A stretch of 64,000 bases of DNA from Rhizobiaceae bacterium (lineage in GTDB: Bacteria > Pseudomonadota > Alphaproteobacteria > Rhizobiales > Rhizobiaceae): positions 806,001-870,000 of the forward strand of contig JAHBYW010000001.1 in the NCBI GenBank assembly GCA_019635755.1, read 5' to 3'. A program made the translations under genes and the position numbers. The number at the start of each line of letters is the position of its first letter. Positions within the stretch are counted from its first letter, which is position 1. The notes beneath the pieces were generated by a model. It was not told the origin of the DNA and did not search any database. It worked only from the letters and a program-made list of their open reading frames with translations. Below, piece by piece: positions 60,707 to 64,000 of this stretch.

Positions 60707-61504
60707 TCAGGGTGCGGAACGCCCCACCACTGCAACCATCGCCGTCAGCAGATCGCCGCTTCCCGCCGCCAGCGCGCCGTGGCTGACAACCTGTCCGGCA
60801 TAGGTCGGGACCGCGCCCTGCCCGTCCAGGATCGCACCGCCGGCCTCGGAAAGGATCACGTCGGCAGCGGCGAGATCCCAGTCGTGCGAGTTGGGCTTCA
60901 TGAAGGTGGCATCGAGCGATCCGTCGGCCACCATCGCGATGCGGTAGGCCAACGACGGCACGTAGGACACGCGGCGCATCCGGTCGCGCAGGTCCGACGG
61001 CGATGCATCGATCAACGCCTTCGGCCCGGCGATCGCCAGGTGCTCGCCCGGCCGGGCGACGCCGATCCGCTCGCCGTTGCAAAACGCTCCTCCGCCCAGC
61101 TGGGCCGCGTAGACCTGCCGTTTGGCCGGGCAGTCGAGCACGCCGGCCAGCGGCCGTCCCTTCTCGACGATCGCGATCGCCACGCACCACGTCGACCGGC
61201 CGTCGATGAAGGCACGAGTGCCGTCGATCGGATCGACGACGAAGGTGCGTCGCGCCTCGAGCCGCTCCGGCCCGTCGACCGTTTCCTCCGACAGCCAGCC
61301 ATGGTCGGGGCGTTCGCCGAGCAGCCGCGTCTTCAGGTAGCGGTCGACGGCCAGGTCGGCCTCGCTCACCGGCGACGTGCCTTTCAGCCAGACATCCGGG
61401 CTCTTGCCGAAGTACCGAAGCGCGATCCGGCCGGCCTCGGCCGCCGCGTCGACCAGCAAGGCGAGGTCGTCGGCGAGGTTCGACCGGTCGAGTGTTCGGG
61501 CCAC
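60707..61504 (-). CDS. Inositol monophosphatase / 3'(2'),5'-bisphosphate nucleotidase family (CysQ-like)
   Basis: A 265-residue Mg-dependent, Li-sensitive-type phosphatase. Metal and catalytic motifs: GWLSEETVD, DPIDGTRAFI and WDLAAADVILSEAGG. It removes phosphate from PAP or inositol phosphate; which one is unclear. Stands between pmbA and DUF4170. Confidence 0.9.
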   Translation of the reverse strand: MARTLDRSNLADDLALLVDAAAEAGRIALRYFGKSPDVWLKGTSPVSEADLAVDRYLKTRLLGERPDHGWLSEETVDGPERLEARRTFVVDPIDGTRAFIDGRSTWCVAIAIVEKGRPLAGVLDCPAKRQVYAAQLGGGAFCNGERIGVARPGEHLAIAGPKALIDASPSDLRDRMRRVSYVPSLAYRIAMVADGSLDATFMKPNSHDWDLAAADVILSEAGGAILDGQGAVPTYAGQVVSHGALAAGSGDLLTAMVAVVGRSAP

Positions 61505-61515
61505 GTCCGTCTCGC

Positions 61516-62859
61516 TCAGGCGCCGGCCAGTGTCATGCCCTCGATCATCAGTGTCGGGGCCGCCGTGCCGAAATTCCGGTCGACATCGTTCGCCGGCACC
61601 ATGCGCAGGAACATGTCCTTGAGGTTCGAGGCGATCGTGACCTCGGACACGGGATAGCCCAGCTCGCCGTTCTCGATCCAGTAGCCCGAGGCGCCGCGGC
61701 TGTACTCGCCCGTCACCATGTTCACGCCCTGGCCGAAGACCTCGGTCACATAGAAGCCGGTGCCGGCCGAGCGGATCAGGTCGGCCGGCGAGGCCGTTCC
61801 CGGCTCGATGGCGAGATTGGTCGATGTCGGCGATACGGACGATGCCGAACGCGCGCCGCGGCCGTTCGTCTCGAGGCGGAGTTCGCGCGCCGCGGACGTC
61901 GACAGGAACCAGTGGGCCAGGACGCCGTCCTTGACCATTTCCAGCCGCATGCCCTCGACCCCCTCCCCGTCGAAGGGGCGAGACGCCTGGCCGCGCCGGC
62001 GCAGGGGATCGTCGGTCACGGTGATCGAGGCCGACGCGACCTGCTTGCCCATCATGTCGCGCAGGAAGCTTGTCTTGCGGGCGACCGACGCCCCGTTGAT
62101 GGCGCCGGCGAGGTGGGCGGCCATGCCGCGCGCGACGCGGGGATCGAACACGACCGTCACCGGCCCGGTGCGCGCCTTGCGGGGATTGAGTCGCTTGACC
62201 GCCCGCTCGCCGGCGCGCCGGCCGATCTCAGCGGGACCGTCGAGTTCGGAGAAATGCAGGCGCGACGAGAAGTCGTAGTCGCGTTCCATGCCGGTGCCCT
62301 CGCCGGCGATGACGCTGACCGAGCGGGAAAAGCGCGAGGCGACATACTGGCCGAGGAAGCCGGCGGAGGTGGCGAGCACGAGCCCGCCGAAACCCGCGCG
62401 GGCGCCGCCGCCGCCGGAATTGGCGACGCCCTTCACGCCGAGCGCCGCTTCTTCCATCTCCAGCGCATCCGCCCTCAGCCTTTCGGCCAGGACGACCGTC
62501 TGGTCGTAAAGGTCGAGATCGACCACGGACGTCGCAAGGCGCGACGGGTCGGCCAGGCCCTGGTACGGATCCTCCGGCGAGACCTTCGCCATCGCGATGG
62601 CGCGCTCGGCCAGCGTCGCCGGGTCCCAAGACTGGGTGGCGGAGACGCTGGCGACGCGCTTGCCGAGGAAGACGCGGAGCGAAATCTCGTCGCTTTCAGA
62701 TGCCTCCGTGCTCTCGACCTTGCCCAGCCTGACGGAGACGCCGCTCGACCGGCCACGGATGGCCACCGCGTCGGCCGCGTCCGCGCCGGCCTTCTTCGCC
62801 GCCTCGACCAGGGCCGCGACGCGGTCGACCAGTTTTGCCGAATCGACGCTGTCGCTCAT
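61516..62859 (-). CDS. pmbA: TldD/PmbA-family metalloprotease component
   Basis: A 447-residue TldE/PmbA subunit (SLRVFLGKRVASVSATQSW, KVSPEDPYQGLADP, and GASGYWIENGELGYPVSEVT near the C-terminus). In Escherichia coli it forms a protease with TldD that processes microcin B17 and degrades unfolded peptides. The TldD HExxxH is absent here, as expected for the PmbA partner. Eleven bases before the phosphatase gene. Confidence 0.93.
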   Translation of the reverse strand: MSDSVDSAKLVDRVAALVEAAKKAGADAADAVAIRGRSSGVSVRLGKVESTEASESDEISLRVFLGKRVASVSATQSWDPATLAERAIAMAKVSPEDPYQGLADPSRLATSVVDLDLYDQTVVLAERLRADALEMEEAALGVKGVANSGGGGARAGFGGLVLATSAGFLGQYVASRFSRSVSVIAGEGTGMERDYDFSSRLHFSELDGPAEIGRRAGERAVKRLNPRKARTGPVTVVFDPRVARGMAAHLAGAINGASVARKTSFLRDMMGKQVASASITVTDDPLRRRGQASRPFDGEGVEGMRLEMVKDGVLAHWFLSTSAARELRLETNGRGARSASSVSPTSTNLAIEPGTASPADLIRSAGTGFYVTEVFGQGVNMVTGEYSRGASGYWIENGELGYPVSEVTIASNLKDMFLRMVPANDVDRNFGTAAPTLMIEGMTLAGA

Positions 62860-62990
62860 ACGATTGTCCTTGTCCTTTCACCGGCGCTGGGCGCCGGCGA
62901 TGCCGTGCACCATCTATTGTTCCGGCGTTGCATGTGCAATGGGTGCACGGCCGCGCCCGCTCTGACCCGGCCGGACCGAGGAGACTGCCC

Positions 62991-63407
62991 GTGACCCCCT
63001 TCCACCTCGCCTTTCCCGTGCGCGACCTCGACGAGACTCGGGTATTCTACCGCGACGTGCTGGGCTGCGACCTTGGCCGGTCGTCCGACACGTGGGTGGA
63101 TTTCAGCCTCTACGGACACCAGATGTCGGCCCACCTGCGACCCGGTGCTTCCGCCGCGGCGCGCGACGGGCAGGTAGACGGCAAGGCCGTGCCGATACCG
63201 CATTTCGGTGTTGTCCTCATGATGGACGACTGGCAGGCGCTGGCGGCGCGCCTGGAGTCCAGCGAAGCGATCGACTGGATCGAGCGGCCGATGGTGCGCT
63301 TCAAGGGTGAGCCGGGCGAACAGGCCACGCTGTTCATCCGCGACCCGTCGGGCAACGCGCTCGAGTTCAAGGGGTTCCGATCCATGGAAAGCGTCTTCGC
63401 GCACTGA
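62991..63407 (+). CDS. VOC (glyoxalase/dioxygenase) superfamily protein
   Basis: A 138-residue vicinal-oxygen-chelate protein. Paired beta-alpha-beta modules with a His at FHLAFPVRDLDETR, H in VPIPHFGV, and the closing FIRDPSGNALEFKGF with its Glu ligand. GTG start with GAGGAG nine bases upstream. Substrate unknown. Confidence 0.85.
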   Translation: MTPFHLAFPVRDLDETRVFYRDVLGCDLGRSSDTWVDFSLYGHQMSAHLRPGASAAARDGQVDGKAVPIPHFGVVLMMDDWQALAARLESSEAIDWIERPMVRFKGEPGEQATLFIRDPSGNALEFKGFRSMESVFAH

Positions 63408-63420
63408 AGGCATCCCGGCC

Positions 63421-64000
63421 ATGAGCAATCCGGCCGCAGCCCAGACCGCGAAGTTCGTCACCGGCTCGACGCTGCGTCATGTGGTGGTGATGACGGCGAC
63501 GGGATCGGTCGGCCTGATCGCGGTGTTCGTGGTCGACGCGCTGAACCTCTTCTACATCTCAATGCTGGGCGTTCAGGAACTCGCCGCTGCCATCGGTTTC
63601 GCGTCGACGCTGCTGTTCTTCACGGTTTCCGTGGCGATCGGCATGACCGTTGCGACCGGCGCGCTGGTTGCGCGGGCGCTCGGACGGGGCAACCGCGAGG
63701 AAGCCGCGGCCTTCGGCGGGGCGTCGATTGTCTTCGTCGGGCTGGTGACGACCGCGCTGACCCTGGCAGTCTGGCCATTCCTGCGCGAACTCGTTGCCGC
63801 GCTCGGCGCCACCGGCCAGACGCTCGACCTGTCCGTCCGCTTCCTGAACGTGGTTTTGCCGTCGACGCCGATCGTCGCCATCGGCATGTGCACGACAGGC
63901 ATCCTGCGCGGCGTCGGCGATGCGAGGCGGGCAATGTATGTGACGCTCGGCGCGGCCATTGCCGCCGCCGTGCTGGACCCGATCCTCATCTTCGGCCTCC
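63421..64000 (+). CDS. MATE-family efflux transporter (N-terminal part, runs out of window)
   Basis: The first 193 codons of a multidrug/toxin exporter (MATE, DinF/NorM type). About five of the expected twelve helices are seen; NLFYISMLGVQELAAAIGFA and RGVGDARRAMYVTLGA are family-typical segments. Fourteen bases after the VOC gene. The 3' end is beyond the window. Confidence 0.88.
   Translation, partial: MSNPAAAQTAKFVTGSTLRHVVVMTATGSVGLIAVFVVDALNLFYISMLGVQELAAAIGFASTLLFFTVSVAIGMTVATGALVARALGRGNREEAAAFGGASIVFVGLVTTALTLAVWPFLRELVAALGATGQTLDLSVRFLNVVLPSTPIVAIGMCTTGILRGVGDARRAMYVTLGAAIAAAVLDPILIFGL

Overview
The window is a GC-rich alphaproteobacterial chromosome segment, most probably from the Hyphomicrobiales (Mesorhizobium/Aminobacter-like Phyllobacteriaceae). 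The evidence is the conserved block mutL, DUF2093, lpxK, waaA, acyltransferase, DUF4170, inositol-phosphatase, pmbA, the RhaI-type rhamnose isomerase, the HAAT-type ABC transporter, a stachydrine-demethylase-like enzyme and a rhizobial-style intergenic palindrome. The assignment is by gene content only.

Left flank (1-5239): end of rhaI, then a five-gene branched-chain amino acid/amide-type ABC transporter on the minus strand (livK, livH, livM, livG, livF).

Integrated element (5240-35117, about 29.9 kb). A tyrosine integrase gene sits beside a 54-bp copy of the 3' end of tRNA-Arg(CCG). The identical 54 bp lie inside the intact tRNA-Arg gene at 35118-35194, so the two copies are attL and attR. 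No conjugation genes are seen. The cargo falls into four blocks. (a) 6.9-9.8 kb: plasmid-type hypotheticals (DUF3768), a small XRE regulator, and a membrane-protein trio with a GYF_2 domain and a superinfection-immunity domain. (b) 9.9-25.5 kb: a metal-stress region. It holds a Tat-exported metacaspase, CcdA/DsbB/DsbA, SCO, two PCu(A)C proteins, a His-rich Zn/Cd/Pb-type P1B ATPase, a second DsbA with a PpiC isomerase, two YkuD L,D-transpeptidases and a YafK-type enzyme, a flavoprotein and a MerR sensor. Six promoters here have 19-bp spacers, the hallmark of MerR-family control, and several share the core TTGACCCTCTAG. One drives the metacaspase operon. (c) 25.6-32.6 kb: a serine recombinase and a defence operon (RecB-like TM0106 nuclease, SIR2, HerA, KTSC) plus a DUF4238 protein. 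(d) 32.8-34.7 kb: the maintenance end, with an excisionase-like HTH protein, a small protein, a zinc-ribbon protein that may be a Rep, two 17-bp iteron-like repeats and an AT-rich patch with phased TATATAT motifs.

Right flank (35172-64000): ordinary chromosome. It carries threonine catabolism (tdh, kbl), enolase-superfamily enzymes, an atypical DapB-like protein with glutaryl-CoA dehydrogenase, a GGDEF-EAL protein, two envelope proteins, a probable methylated-amine/betaine catabolic cluster (StcD-like demethylase, exported superoxide dismutase, MR/MLE enzyme, MttB-like methyltransferase, LysR), two LysR genes with a nucleoside-sugar-epimerase-like protein, and the mutL/lipid A-Kdo block. A VOC protein and the start of a MATE exporter close the window.

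The parts most worth following are the metal-responsive metacaspase plus disulfide operon, the peptidoglycan-remodelling enzymes under the same type of control, the extended SIR2-HerA operon, and the candidate replication origin at the right end of the element.
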